A DNA stretch of 44,523 bases from Steroidobacter sp. (GCF_016790065.1 NZ_JAEUPY010000743.1:1-44523), one strand, 5' to 3'; shown: positions 16,397 through 25,878, numbered from the stretch's first letter. Made by a program: numbers and translations. The notes: generated by a model from the sequence alone, not told the origin.

Positions 16397-17479
16397 CTAG
16401 CCGGCGTTAGGGGCCGCGACCGAGTCGCGCTTCACCAGAACGTGCGCTACCACGTGATCGACCACTACACGGGCTTCGCCGTCTTTGCGGCGGCGAATGC
16501 TCCGTAACAGCAGTTCGATGGAGGAGGCGGCCATCGCGGCGATGGGCTGGCGGATGGTGGTCAACTCAGGCCAAACCGTGGTCGCGGTGGGTGTGTCGTC
16601 GAAGCCGACCACGGATATGTCGCGCGGTACATCGAGGCCGCGGCGGTGGGCGACGGATACGGCGGCTGCGGCCATATCGTCATTACTGGCAAAAATGGCG
16701 GTCGGCGGCTTTTTGCGCGCGAGCAGCTTTTCGGTGGCTTCCAGGCCGGAGCGATAGGTGAAAAAACCTTGTTGAACCAAGGTCGCATCCACCGGGATGC
16801 CGGCTGCTGCCATGGCGGCCTGATAGCCCTCGTAGCGCAAGCCGCTGGCGGTTTGATTGGGATGGCCTTTGATGAAGGCGATGCGCGAATGCCCGAACGA
16901 AATCAAATGCTCGGTCATTTCTTGCGCTGCGCGAAAGTCATCGATGCGCACTCCGGAAATATCCGGCTGAAAGCGGCCCGACGCGATTGCGACCACCGGA
17001 ATTCCTGCCGCCACCAGTTCGGAACAAACAGCCTTGGATTCGCATAGCGGCGGCGGAAGAATCACGCCGGCCACGCTTTGCGCGATCTTGCGAGCCGCGG
17101 CGCGTTCGGTCGCGCGCGTCATGTGATCCCACGTATCGAGCACCAATTGCGTGGCTGCTCGGCTTGCACCGTCGAGTGCGCCGACCAGCAATTCGCTCAA
17201 ATAAGCCGAGCTCGGGTTTGTATAGATCAGCGCGATTCGCGTGCCCGAGGCCGCGGCCAGGGAACGAGCTGCCGCGTTTGGGGTGTAGTTGAGCTCACGA
17301 ACCGTGCGCATCACCAATTCGCGCGTGGCAGCTCGAACATTCGCATTGCCATTGACCACGCGTGACACGGTCATCGGCGAGACGCCGGCGCGCTGGGCCA
17401 CTTCGTGGATGGTGACCGCCGCGCCTTTACGCCGGGTCGGGGTAGCGGAGTTGCGGGCTCTGCGAGGTGCGTTTTGCAT
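16397..17479 (-). CDS. LacI-family transcriptional regulator, probable xylose/xylan repressor
   Basis: The 360-residue protein has an N-terminal helix-turn-helix (TIHEVAQRAGVSPMTVSRVV, about residues 23-42) and hinge ending in YTPNAAARSLA, then a periplasmic-binding-protein-like effector domain with VGFDDTPTATTVWPELTTIRQP near the C-terminus. The ATG at 17479 is used; a TTG seven codons earlier is possible. It is transcribed toward xylE and away from the GH67 gene. Operator-like palindromes lie on both sides of it, so it probably represses both arms of the island and perhaps itself. The inducer may be xylose, a xylooligosaccharide or an aldouronic acid; the sequence does not say. It could be called xylR by position. 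Confidence 0.88.
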   Translation of the reverse strand: MQNAPRRARNSATPTRRKGAAVTIHEVAQRAGVSPMTVSRVVNGNANVRAATRELVMRTVRELNYTPNAAARSLAAASGTRIALIYTNPSSAYLSELLVGALDGASRAATQLVLDTWDHMTRATERAAARKIAQSVAGVILPPPLCESKAVCSELVAAGIPVVAIASGRFQPDISGVRIDDFRAAQEMTEHLISFGHSRIAFIKGHPNQTASGLRYEGYQAAMAAAGIPVDATLVQQGFFTYRSGLEATEKLLARKKPPTAIFASNDDMAAAAVSVAHRRGLDVPRDISVVGFDDTPTATTVWPELTTIRQPIAAMAASSIELLLRSIRRRKDGEARVVVDHVVAHVLVKRDSVAAPNAG

Positions 17480-17565
17480 GAAGGTGCTTAGGTGGGCCAA
17501 GCGCTTGAATGAGTACGGCGCATTATGCCTCGTAGGTGCAAGGGTGGAAGCGCGCTAAAGGCCCG

Positions 17566-17579
17566 TGATACCGTTACCA
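17566..17579. promoter_or_regulatory. Probable LacI-family operator before the GH67 gene
   Basis: TGATACCGTTACCA matches the xylE operator at 11 of 14 positions and keeps the central CG. It is in the divergent region between the lacI-type gene (start 17479) and the alpha-glucuronidase gene (start 17613), so it could control either or both. No convincing -35/-10 pair was found around it. Confidence 0.6.
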
Positions 17580-17612
17580 GGAATTTTGACGCAGCGATGG
17601 TAGGGGGAACTG

Positions 17613-19817
17613 ATGGCACCAGGTCATGGGCTGGGTGGCGGGTGCGCGCCGGCGTTTCGAGCTATTTCACCGCTTTGGCTGGCTTTTTGGGCGCTGTGCG
17701 CGGCGTTCGCTGTGCAGCCCGCGGTCGCCGAAGATGGCTACGATTTATGGCTGCGTTATCGCTCTTTGCCGGCTGAGCAACGCGCAATTTATGCGCCTGC
17801 CACTGCGCAACTCGTCATGCCCGCTTCGTCACCGACGCTGGCGGCTGCCAAGAGCGAACTTTCTCGTGGATTGAGCGGCTTACTGTCGCAGACGCCAGCG
17901 AATGTCGAGCGTGTTGCGGCGGCCGGAGCTGTGCTCGTCGGTACACCGCAATCGAATCCGCAGATCTCGCAACTCGAGCTGGGCCTGAAAGGCCTATCGC
18001 CGCAAGGCTATGTGATTCGTCAGCAGCGCGTCGGCGACCATACAAGCATCGTCATCGCGGCCAACGACGATGTCGGTGTGCTGTATGGCGTGTTTCATTT
18101 CCTGCGCTTGTTACAGACACACCAGCCGCTGCAAAACCTGGCGATCAGCGAGTCCTCGCGCATTCAGTTGCGCATGCTGAATCATTGGGACAACTTGGAT
18201 CGCACAGTGGAGCGCGGCTATTCCGGCGCTTCGTTGTGGGATTGGCACAAGCTGCCGGACTATCTCGATCCGCGCTACACCGACTACGCGCGCGCCAACG
18301 CGTCGATAGGCATCAACGCCACGGTGCTCACCAACGTCAATGCCAATGCGCTAGTGCTGACTCCTGCCTATCTCCACAAGGCAGAAGCGTTAGCCAAAGT
18401 GTTTCGTCCTTACGGCATTCGCGTGTTTCTGACCGCTCGCTTCAGTGCGCCGGTGGAGATCGGTGGTTTGAAAACAGCTGATCCGGCGGATCCGGCCGTG
18501 CAAAAGTGGTGGCGCGACAAAGCGGCGGAAATCTACAAAATCATTCCCGATTTCGGCGGCTTGCTGGTCAAGGCCAATTCGGAAGGTCAGCCTGGTCCGC
18601 AGGATTACGGCCGTAATCACGCCGACGGCGCGAACATGTTGGCCGACGCGGTGAAGCCGTTCGGTGGCACTGTCATCTGGCGCGCGTTCGTTTATTCGCA
18701 CGAGCAGCCCGACGACCGCGCCAAGCAGGCTTACGACGAGTTCGTGCCGCTCGATGGCAAGTTTCGCGACAACGTGCTGGTGCAAGTTAAGAACGGCGCC
18801 ATCGATTTTCAGCCGCGCGAGCCCTTCCATCCGTTGTTCGGCGCCATGCCGAAGACGCCGCTGGCCATGGAGTTTCAGATCACCAAGGAATACTTGGGCT
18901 TTGCGACGCACCTCGTCTATCTCGGTTCGTTCTGGGAGGAGGTGTTGCGCGCCGATACCTATCGACCTCGCAAGGGCTCGACGATTGCGAAAATCCTCGA
19001 TGGCTCGGTGCATAACTATGCGCGCACGGCGATTGCGGGCGTAGCAAACATCGGCAGCGACCGTAACTGGAGCGGCTCGCAATTCGATCAAGCGAACTGG
19101 TACGCGTTCGGCCGGCTGGCGTGGAATCCGACGTTGTCATCGAAGGCGCTGGCGGAAGAGTGGGTGCGGATGACGTTCTTCAACGACCCGAAGTTCGTCG
19201 AACGCACCGTCGGCATGATGATGAAGTCGCACGAAGCCGTGGTCGACTACATGAATCCGCTCGGCCTGCATCACGTCATGGGTCGCGGTCATCACTATGG
19301 TCCAGCGCCGTGGGTCGAAGGCGGCCCGCGCGCAGATTGGACGGCTGTTTATTTTCATCGCGCCGATGCCAAAGGGATTGGCTTCGATCGCACCAAGACC
19401 GGCAGCAATGCCGTGGCTCAATACGCTGCGCCGATTGCGGCCGAGTTCGGCGATCTCAAGCGCGTGCCAGAGCAGTTCCTGCTCTGGTTCCATCATGTGC
19501 CTTGGGACTATCGCACCCGGTCAGGCCGCATCCTTTGGGATGAGCTGGTGTATCGCTACACCCGCGGCGTCGACACGGTTCGTGAGATGAGTCAGACGTG
19601 GCAGGGCGTGGCGTCGCAGGTCGATGTCGAGCGCCACGCGGAAGTGGCGGCGTTCTTGAAGATCCAAGAGAACGAAGCGCAGTGGTGGCGAGACGCCAGC
19701 ATTGCTTATTTCCAGACGTTCTCGAAGCGGCCACTGCCCGCCGGGTTCGCGCCGCCTGAGCATTCGCTGGACTACTACAAGTCGCTGGATTTTCCGTACG
19801 CGCCAGGGCATCACTGA
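17613..19817 (+). CDS. Xylan alpha-1,2-glucuronidase (GH67)
   Basis: The 734-residue enzyme removes (4-O-methyl)glucuronic acid from the non-reducing end of xylooligosaccharides. A signal peptide ends near PAVA-ED (about residue 39), so it is exported. After an N-terminal domain the catalytic barrel shows the GH67 residues: general acid Glu324 in VKANSEGQPGP, and the pair Asp398 (NGAIDFQPREPF) and Glu426 (QITKEYLG) that activate water; the spacing agrees with the Cellvibrio enzyme. The start has a strong ribosome site (TAGGGGG). The esterase gene begins 18 bases later, so they form an operon, and an operator lies 34 bases upstream of the start. Confidence 0.95.
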   Translation: MAPGHGLGGGCAPAFRAISPLWLAFWALCAAFAVQPAVAEDGYDLWLRYRSLPAEQRAIYAPATAQLVMPASSPTLAAAKSELSRGLSGLLSQTPANVERVAAAGAVLVGTPQSNPQISQLELGLKGLSPQGYVIRQQRVGDHTSIVIAANDDVGVLYGVFHFLRLLQTHQPLQNLAISESSRIQLRMLNHWDNLDRTVERGYSGASLWDWHKLPDYLDPRYTDYARANASIGINATVLTNVNANALVLTPAYLHKAEALAKVFRPYGIRVFLTARFSAPVEIGGLKTADPADPAVQKWWRDKAAEIYKIIPDFGGLLVKANSEGQPGPQDYGRNHADGANMLADAVKPFGGTVIWRAFVYSHEQPDDRAKQAYDEFVPLDGKFRDNVLVQVKNGAIDFQPREPFHPLFGAMPKTPLAMEFQITKEYLGFATHLVYLGSFWEEVLRADTYRPRKGSTIAKILDGSVHNYARTAIAGVANIGSDRNWSGSQFDQANWYAFGRLAWNPTLSSKALAEEWVRMTFFNDPKFVERTVGMMMKSHEAVVDYMNPLGLHHVMGRGHHYGPAPWVEGGPRADWTAVYFHRADAKGIGFDRTKTGSNAVAQYAAPIAAEFGDLKRVPEQFLLWFHHVPWDYRTRSGRILWDELVYRYTRGVDTVREMSQTWQGVASQVDVERHAEVAAFLKIQENEAQWWRDASIAYFQTFSKRPLPAGFAPPEHSLDYYKSLDFPYAPGHH

Positions 19818-19835
19818 TCTGGAGCATCACGAAGC

Positions 19836-21791
19836 ATGAACGCTCGCGTCGGCATCCTGTGTCATGCGTTATCGCTCGGCGCGCTGCTGGCTGGGTCGGC
19901 GGTGAGCGCAGCGCCGCTGTTGCATGACTTGTTTCAAGATCACGCGGTCTTGCAACGAGACCAAACGATCAATGTTTGGGGACAGGCGCAGCCGGGCGAA
20001 TCGTTAACGCTGACGTTGGCGAGCGCGCGCGGCCAGGCTCGGGCTGACGCTTCCGGTTACTGGCGAGCGTCATTGCCAAGCCTGAGCGCAGGCGGTCCGT
20101 ATCGACTGTCGGTCACTGCTGCGTCGGGCGATGAGCAGACGATTGACGATGTGATGATTGGCGATGTGTGGCTGTGCTCGGGACAGTCCAACATGGTCCT
20201 GCAAGTGCATCGCGCGCTCGACTCGCGTTCCGAGATTCTGAACTCCGCGAACGATTCCATTCGAATGCTGACCGTGCCGATGTCGGCCAATGCGACGCCT
20301 CAATCCACATTCGCCAGCCCGGTGCAGTGGTTGAAAGCGTCGCCGAGCACCGTCCCGGAGTTCTCGGCCGTCTGTTTGTTCTTTGCACGTGAGTTGCAGA
20401 AGAAGGACAACGTTGCGATGGGCCTGATCGCCTCGGCTTGGGGCGGTTCCAAGATTCAAGCGTGGATGTCGGACGCGGCGCTGCGTTCCATTGGAGGCTA
20501 TGACGCTGCTTTGGACGCGCTCGCTCAGTCGGGGAAAGATCCGATCGCAGCAGCGGCGCAGTGGGGCGCGATCTGGGAAACGTGGTGGCGCGAGCGTACC
20601 AACGAACGTCGTGGCACCGAGCCTTGGAGCGCCAAGCCCACGGGCAATTGGCAGATCGCGCCCATGGAAAAAGGCTACTGGGAAGCGTGGGGCGTGCCCG
20701 AGCTGGCGAGCTACGACGGCCTGCTGTGGTATCGCACGAATGTGACTTTGACGAAGTCGCAAGCGGCTCAGCAGGCCACGATCACCATCGGTCGAGCGGA
20801 TGAATCCGATCAAGTATGGGTGAATGGTCGCTTGGTGGGCGCAGCGGGTCCGGGCAGCGAGAAGTCTTACTCGTTGCCTCCGAAACTGCTGCGCGCAGGA
20901 GACAACTCCATCGTCATCAGCGTGCTGGACACGTATGCAAACGGCGGCTTGCCCAGTCCCATCGACAGTCGCGCGTTGAAATTTGCCGATGGCTCCAGCG
21001 TCGTGCTCAACAAAGAATGGCGCTATCGATTGCCGCCAGCGAATGCGGCGTTTCCGCCCAGAGCACCGTGGGAAGCAACGGCCGGCTTGGGCGTCATTCA
21101 CAACGGCATGATTGCGCCGCTGTCGAATCTGAGTCTGCGCGGCGTTGCTTGGTATCAAGGCGAATCGAACACGGACGAGGCTGATCGCTACCAACCATTG
21201 CTGACGCGCTTCATGGCGGATTGGCGAGCGCGATTCCGCGCGGACTTGCCATTCTTTATCGTGCAGCTGGCGGGCTATGGGCCCGCGTCGACGCAGCCGA
21301 ATGAGAGTTCATGGGCGAAGCTGCGAGAGGCGCAGCGTCTGGCCGTGAAGGCGGATGGAAACGCCGGCCTGGCGGTAGCCGTTGATCTCGGCGAGCGCAC
21401 CGACGTTCATCCAGCCAACAAACAAGAAGTGGCGCGCCGCCTAGCTCGCGCTGCGAGGCATGTTCTTTACAACGACGCGGCCTCGGCGTCCGGTCCAGTG
21501 CCCGCAAGTGCGCGGCGTGAAGCGGGTGGCATCTCGGTTGAGTTCACCGATGTGACCGGGCAGCTCGTTGCCTACAGCGCGGCCAGACCCATCGGCTTCG
21601 AAACTTGCGCCGCCGACATGAACACCTGCCAGTACGCCGAAGCAACTATTCAAGGCTCGCGTGTGGTGCTGAAGAGCGCCAACGCAAACATCGCGACTCG
21701 CGTGCGCTATTGCTGGGCCGATAGCCCAGTGTGCACGCTTTATGACGAAGCGCGACTGCCGGCCGGTCCGTTCCAAATCGAACTGCAATGA
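19836..21791 (+). CDS. SGNH-type carbohydrate esterase (sialate O-acetylesterase family; probable acetylxylan esterase)
   Basis: The 651-residue exported protein (signal peptide to about residue 25, SAVSA) contains the GDVWLCSGQSNM block with nucleophile Ser118, the QGESNT block, and Asp523-x-His525 in ERTDVHPANK, the SGNH/GDSL esterase triad. A galactose-binding-like beta domain (YRTNV...GRADESDQVWVNG) is inserted around residues 295-370. Databases usually name this architecture sialate O-acetylesterase, but its position between GH67 and GH3 genes points to deacetylation of xylan fragments. It is 18 bases from the GH67 gene and 46 bases from the GH3 start. Substrate is inferred from context. 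Confidence 0.82.
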   Translation: MNARVGILCHALSLGALLAGSAVSAAPLLHDLFQDHAVLQRDQTINVWGQAQPGESLTLTLASARGQARADASGYWRASLPSLSAGGPYRLSVTAASGDEQTIDDVMIGDVWLCSGQSNMVLQVHRALDSRSEILNSANDSIRMLTVPMSANATPQSTFASPVQWLKASPSTVPEFSAVCLFFARELQKKDNVAMGLIASAWGGSKIQAWMSDAALRSIGGYDAALDALAQSGKDPIAAAAQWGAIWETWWRERTNERRGTEPWSAKPTGNWQIAPMEKGYWEAWGVPELASYDGLLWYRTNVTLTKSQAAQQATITIGRADESDQVWVNGRLVGAAGPGSEKSYSLPPKLLRAGDNSIVISVLDTYANGGLPSPIDSRALKFADGSSVVLNKEWRYRLPPANAAFPPRAPWEATAGLGVIHNGMIAPLSNLSLRGVAWYQGESNTDEADRYQPLLTRFMADWRARFRADLPFFIVQLAGYGPASTQPNESSWAKLREAQRLAVKADGNAGLAVAVDLGERTDVHPANKQEVARRLARAARHVLYNDAASASGPVPASARREAGGISVEFTDVTGQLVAYSAARPIGFETCAADMNTCQYAEATIQGSRVVLKSANANIATRVRYCWADSPVCTLYDEARLPAGPFQIELQ

Positions 21792-21837
21792 ATGTTCCAT
21801 CGCCGCCAGGACGCGGCCTATCGGGGGATCGATAAGG

Positions 21838-24507
21838 ATGCACACCATCCAGTCAGGAATGACAACGCTTGCTGTCACGGTGACCGCCTTGCTGGCTGTT
21901 TCAGCAGCGGCGTGGGCAGATGCGCCGCTCTACAAGGACTTGAACAAATCCTTTGAGCAGCGCGCCGCCGATCTGGTCTCGCGCATGACGTTGGAAGAGA
22001 AGGTCGCGCAGCTGGGCAATAACGCCCCGGCCATTCCGCGGCTCGATGTGCCGGCCTACGAATGGTGGAACGAAGCTCTGCATGGTGTCGCGCGCGCCGG
22101 TGCAGCGACTGTATTCCCGCAAGCCATCGGGTTGGCTGCGAGCTTCGATGACAAAATGATGTTGGAAATCGCCACTGTCATCAGCGACGAAGCTCGAGCT
22201 AAGCACCACGAGTTCGCGCGCCGCGAACTGCGCGGTCGCTATCAGGGGCTGACGTTCTGGTCGCCCAACATCAACATCTTTCGTGATCCTCGTTGGGGCC
22301 GCGGCCAGGAAACCTACGGTGAGGATCCGTGGCTCACCGCTCGCATGGGTGTCGCGTTCGTGAAGGGCCTGCAAGGCGACGACCCGAAGTATCGCAAGGT
22401 CGATGCGACGGCCAAGCACTTCGCCGTGCACAGCGGTCCGGAAGCGGATCGGCATCATTTCGACGTGCATCCAAGCGAGCGAGATCTGTACGAAACCTAT
22501 CTGCCCGCGTTCCAAGCGTTGGTGCAGGAAGGCGGCGTCGCATCGGTGATGGGTGCATACAACCGTGTTTACGGCGAGTCGGCATCGGCGAGCCCGCGGC
22601 TGTTACAGCAGGTCTTGCGCAAGGATTGGGGCTTCGATGGTTACGTAGTCTCAGACTGCGACTCCATCGAGGATATTTTCAAACATCACAAGATCGTGGC
22701 CACCGCGCCGGAGGCCGCAGCGCTCGGCGTGCGCTACGGCTGCGATCTGGATTGCGGCAAAACTTACGATCAGTTGTTGCCGGCTGTGAAACAAAAGCTG
22801 GTGAGCGAAGCCGAGATCGATGGCGCCGTGCGACGGTTGATGCTCACTCGCTTTCAACTCGGCATGTTCGATCCGCCGGAGCGCGTGCGTTGGGCGCAGA
22901 TTCCGTACTCAGTCAATCAGGCGCCGAAGCATGATCAGCTGGCACGTCGCGCGGCCCAGTCGTCCATCGTGCTGTTGAAGAACAATGGCATGTTGCCGCT
23001 GTCGCGCGATGTCAAAACACTGGCTGTCATTGGTCCGACTGCCGATGAAGTCATGTCCTTGCTGGGTAATTACTACGGCACGCCGGCGGCACCCGTGACG
23101 ATTCTGCAAGGCATTCGCGAAGCGGTGGGGCCGAAGACCAACGTGATCTACTCGCGCGGCGCGGATCTCGTCGAAGGTCGCGAAGAGCCGCGAGCAGTGC
23201 CGTTGATCGACGCCACTTTCCTGCGGCCCGAAGCGGGCTCGAAGCAGCAAGGACTCAAAGGCGAGTATTTCCGTGGGCGTGACTTTGCCGGCAAGCCGGC
23301 GATGACTCGCGTCGATTCGCGCATTGCATTCCGATGGGATCGTGGCGCGCCGACCGACGACTTGGCGGCACGCGGTGAGTTGTCGAATGAGCAGTCGCTG
23401 GCCGGCGATGATTTCAGTGTGCGCTGGACGGGTGAGCTGTTACCGCCGACCACTGGCAAGTACGAACTGGTTGTCGGTGCGAACGACGGCGTTCGTTTGT
23501 ATCTAGACGATCGCTTGTTGGTGAATGGCTGGGAGCTCAACGAGCGCGTGAGCAGTCATAGCGTCGCGGTGGATCTCCAAGGCGGTCGCGCGTATCGGAT
23601 CAAGATCGAGTACTTCGAAGACATCCGCGACGCTGAGATTCGGCTGGGCTGGAATCGTCCAGGCGCCAAGGCGCCGTTCGAAGAGGCGTTGGAGGCCGCC
23701 CGCATGGCCGACGCCGTCGTGTTCGTCGGCGGCTTGACCGGCGATGTCGAAGGCGAAGAAATGAAGGTCAACTATCCGGGCTTCGCCGGCGGCGACCGCA
23801 CCGACATGCGTTTGCCGGGCAGTCAGCGCAAGTTACTCGAAGCGTTGCAAGCGACCGGCAAACCGGTGGCGCTGGTGTTGACCGGCGGCTCGGCGCTCGC
23901 GGTCGATTGGGCTCAGCAGCGGCTGCCCGCAATCCTGATGGCTTGGTATCCAGGTCAGCGTGGCGGCAGCGCTGTGGCCGATGTGTTGTTCGGCGAGGTC
24001 AATCCGTCGGGCCGCTTGCCTGTGACTTTCTACAAGGCGGACCAAAAGCTGCCGGCGTTCGATGACTACTCGATGCAAGGGCGCACGTATCGATACTTCG
24101 CGGACCAGCCGTTGTATCCGTTCGGTCATGGCCTGTCGTACACGCGCTTCGAGTATTCCGGTTTGAAGTTGGATCGTGCGAGCGTCGCGGCCGATGGTTC
24201 GTTGCAAGCGTCGATCACGGTGAAGAACGTTGGTTCGCGTGCCGGCGAAGAAGTCGTGCAGTTGTATGTCGCGCCGGTAGAGTCGAAGCGGTCACGCGCG
24301 GTTAAAGATTTGCGAGGGATCAAGCGCGTTGCGCTAAAGCCCGGCGAGTCGGGCAGCGTCAGCTTTACGCTCAAGCCATCCAAAGATTTGCATCACTACG
24401 ATGTGGATGCGAAGCACTATGCCGTGGATGGCGGCAAGTATGAAGTGCAGTTTGGTGCGTCGAGCGCCGACATTCGCGCGCGGCAAACGTTCGAAGTGAA
24501 GCTGTGA
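21838..24507 (+). CDS. GH3 beta-glycosidase with PA14 insert (probable beta-xylosidase)
   Basis: The ATG at 21838 gives 889 residues with a signal peptide (to about residue 29, AAAWA); the in-frame stretch upstream overlaps the esterase gene. The GH3 barrel contains the KHFAVHSGPE motif and the nucleophile Asp273 in GYVVSDCDS. The second alpha/beta domain is split by a PA14 domain starting near residue 472 (GLKGEYF) and ending near 605 (RLGWNRPG), and a fibronectin-III-like domain closes the protein. The EWWNEALHGVAR segment resembles beta-xylosidases of GH3. With GH67 and the esterase it would finish periplasmic breakdown of decorated xylooligosaccharides to xylose. Beta-glucosidase activity cannot be excluded. 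Confidence 0.9.
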   Translation: MHTIQSGMTTLAVTVTALLAVSAAAWADAPLYKDLNKSFEQRAADLVSRMTLEEKVAQLGNNAPAIPRLDVPAYEWWNEALHGVARAGAATVFPQAIGLAASFDDKMMLEIATVISDEARAKHHEFARRELRGRYQGLTFWSPNINIFRDPRWGRGQETYGEDPWLTARMGVAFVKGLQGDDPKYRKVDATAKHFAVHSGPEADRHHFDVHPSERDLYETYLPAFQALVQEGGVASVMGAYNRVYGESASASPRLLQQVLRKDWGFDGYVVSDCDSIEDIFKHHKIVATAPEAAALGVRYGCDLDCGKTYDQLLPAVKQKLVSEAEIDGAVRRLMLTRFQLGMFDPPERVRWAQIPYSVNQAPKHDQLARRAAQSSIVLLKNNGMLPLSRDVKTLAVIGPTADEVMSLLGNYYGTPAAPVTILQGIREAVGPKTNVIYSRGADLVEGREEPRAVPLIDATFLRPEAGSKQQGLKGEYFRGRDFAGKPAMTRVDSRIAFRWDRGAPTDDLAARGELSNEQSLAGDDFSVRWTGELLPPTTGKYELVVGANDGVRLYLDDRLLVNGWELNERVSSHSVAVDLQGGRAYRIKIEYFEDIRDAEIRLGWNRPGAKAPFEEALEAARMADAVVFVGGLTGDVEGEEMKVNYPGFAGGDRTDMRLPGSQRKLLEALQATGKPVALVLTGGSALAVDWAQQRLPAILMAWYPGQRGGSAVADVLFGEVNPSGRLPVTFYKADQKLPAFDDYSMQGRTYRYFADQPLYPFGHGLSYTRFEYSGLKLDRASVAADGSLQASITVKNVGSRAGEEVVQLYVAPVESKRSRAVKDLRGIKRVALKPGESGSVSFTLKPSKDLHHYDVDAKHYAVDGGKYEVQFGASSADIRARQTFEVKL

Positions 24508-24513
24508 AGCGGG

Positions 24514-24539
24514 GCAGGGCTCGCGCTGGCGAGCCCTGC
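24514..24539. terminator. Shared terminator hairpin between convergent GH3 and MFS genes
   Basis: GCAGGGCTCGC (24514-24524) and GCGAGCCCTGC (24529-24539) form a perfect 11-base-pair stem with a four-base loop in the 38-base space between the two convergent stops. A short TTACTTT follows on the plus strand. It probably works in both directions. Confidence 0.75.
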
Positions 24540-24545
24540 TTACTT

Positions 24546-25808
24546 TCACATCTGCGCCGGTTCGAGCTTGGGCGCCAGCAGCTGAATCAATCCCAGCGCC
24601 AGCAAATAAGCCGTCGCAGCCATCAAAAACACCGGCACATAACTGCCGGTGGTTTCCAATAAGAACCCGGTGAACGTGGCGATCAGCATGCCGCCCACGG
24701 CGCCGCCGAAACCGCCGATGCCCACCACCGACGCGACGGTGCGTCGAGGGAACATGTCCGAAGGCAGCGTGAAGATGTTTGCTGACCAGCCTTGATGGCC
24801 GGCCGTGGCGAGGCCGATCAGCAACACGGCGACCCACACGTTCTGTACATGTGACACGAACACAATGGGCACCACGCACAGCGCGCAGATCAGCATCGCA
24901 GTCTTGCGTGCGCGATTGACGGTCCAGCCCATCTTGATGAAACGGCCGGCTGCCCAACCGCCAGCGATGCTGCCGATGTCGGCGAGCACATAAATCGCGA
25001 CCAGCGGCGCGCCCAGGCCGAGCAGGCTCAAACCGTATTCACTGTGCAAATACTTGGGCAACCAGAACAGGAAGAACCACCAGATGGGATCGGTCATGAA
25101 CTTGCCGAGCAGGAAGGCCCAGGTCTGGCGATAGCGCAACAACTGAGACCAGGGCACCTTCTCGGTGGGCTCCGGCGGGTCGCTGCGGATCAACGCTAAC
25201 TCCGCGGCACCAAGCTTCGGGTGTTGTTCGGGTGGGCGATAAGTGGCGAGCCAAGTCACGAGCCAAATCGCGCTGAGCACGCCGGTGGCGAGGAAGGCGG
25301 CTTGCCAGCCCCACGTGATGGCGATGATGGGCACAGTCAGCGGCGCGACGATGGCGCCGATGTTCGAGCCTGAGTTGAAGATGCCGGTGGCGAAGGCTCG
25401 CTCACGTCGAGGAAACCATTCCGCGACTGTTTTGAGCGCGGCTGGGAAGTTGCCCGCTTCGCCGAGCCCGAGAGCGAAACGCGCCATCGCGAAGCCTGCG
25501 ACGCTGCCCACCAGCGCGTGACTCATGGCGGCCAAGCTCCAAACCGCAATCGCGAGTGCATAGCCCAGGCGCGTCCCGAGACGATCGATGACAGCGCCCG
25601 CGCTGACCAAGCCGATGGCGTACGCGGCTTGAAAGCACGTCACGATGTAGCCGTATTGAATCTCGCTCCAGGCGAATGTTTTCTGTAGCTCGGGCGCGAG
25701 TACGCCGAGCACCTGGCGATCGATGTAGTTGATCGTGGTCGCGGCGAGTAGCAGTCCGCAGATGCGCCAACGATAGCGACCGGTCGGCGTCGCTGAAGAA
25801 CTCACCAT
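24546..25808 (-). CDS. Hexuronate-type MFS transporter (ACS family, ExuT-like)
   Basis: The 420-residue, about 12-helix permease has anion:cation symporter family features: TTINYIDRQVLGVLAP in helix 1, GEAGNFPAALKTVAEWFPRRERA between helices 4 and 5, FNSGSNIGAIVAP, and IWWFFLFWLPKYL in the central region. These match ExuT-type glucuronate/galacturonate carriers. The ATG follows a strong GAGGGGGAG ribosome site. A palindrome matching the xyl operator lies 53-70 bases upstream of the start. Its likely cargo is the glucuronic acid released by the neighbouring GH67 enzyme, although aldouronates are possible. Confidence 0.85.
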   Translation of the reverse strand: MVSSSATPTGRYRWRICGLLLAATTINYIDRQVLGVLAPELQKTFAWSEIQYGYIVTCFQAAYAIGLVSAGAVIDRLGTRLGYALAIAVWSLAAMSHALVGSVAGFAMARFALGLGEAGNFPAALKTVAEWFPRRERAFATGIFNSGSNIGAIVAPLTVPIIAITWGWQAAFLATGVLSAIWLVTWLATYRPPEQHPKLGAAELALIRSDPPEPTEKVPWSQLLRYRQTWAFLLGKFMTDPIWWFFLFWLPKYLHSEYGLSLLGLGAPLVAIYVLADIGSIAGGWAAGRFIKMGWTVNRARKTAMLICALCVVPIVFVSHVQNVWVAVLLIGLATAGHQGWSANIFTLPSDMFPRRTVASVVGIGGFGGAVGGMLIATFTGFLLETTGSYVPVFLMAATAYLLALGLIQLLAPKLEPAQM

Positions 25809-25860
25809 TACTCCCCCTCAGGCAATGGGCGGCGTGCCGTAGCAAGCAGCCTCGGTGGCA

Positions 25861-25878
25861 AATGATACCGCTATCATT
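25861..25878. promoter_or_regulatory. LacI-family operator before the hexuronate transporter gene
   Basis: AATGATACCGCTATCATT is an 18-base palindrome with a single mismatched central pair. Its 14-base core (25863-25876) differs from the xylE operator by one base. It lies upstream of the minus-strand transporter and 143 bases before mltD on the other strand; the first is the likely target. Confidence 0.78.

Noticed and set aside
20070..21194. Long open frame of 374 codons on the minus strand inside the esterase gene
   Set aside because: It lies antisense to a gene with clear motifs, its protein is Arg/His-rich and low in hydrophobic pattern, and GC-rich third positions commonly open such antisense frames.
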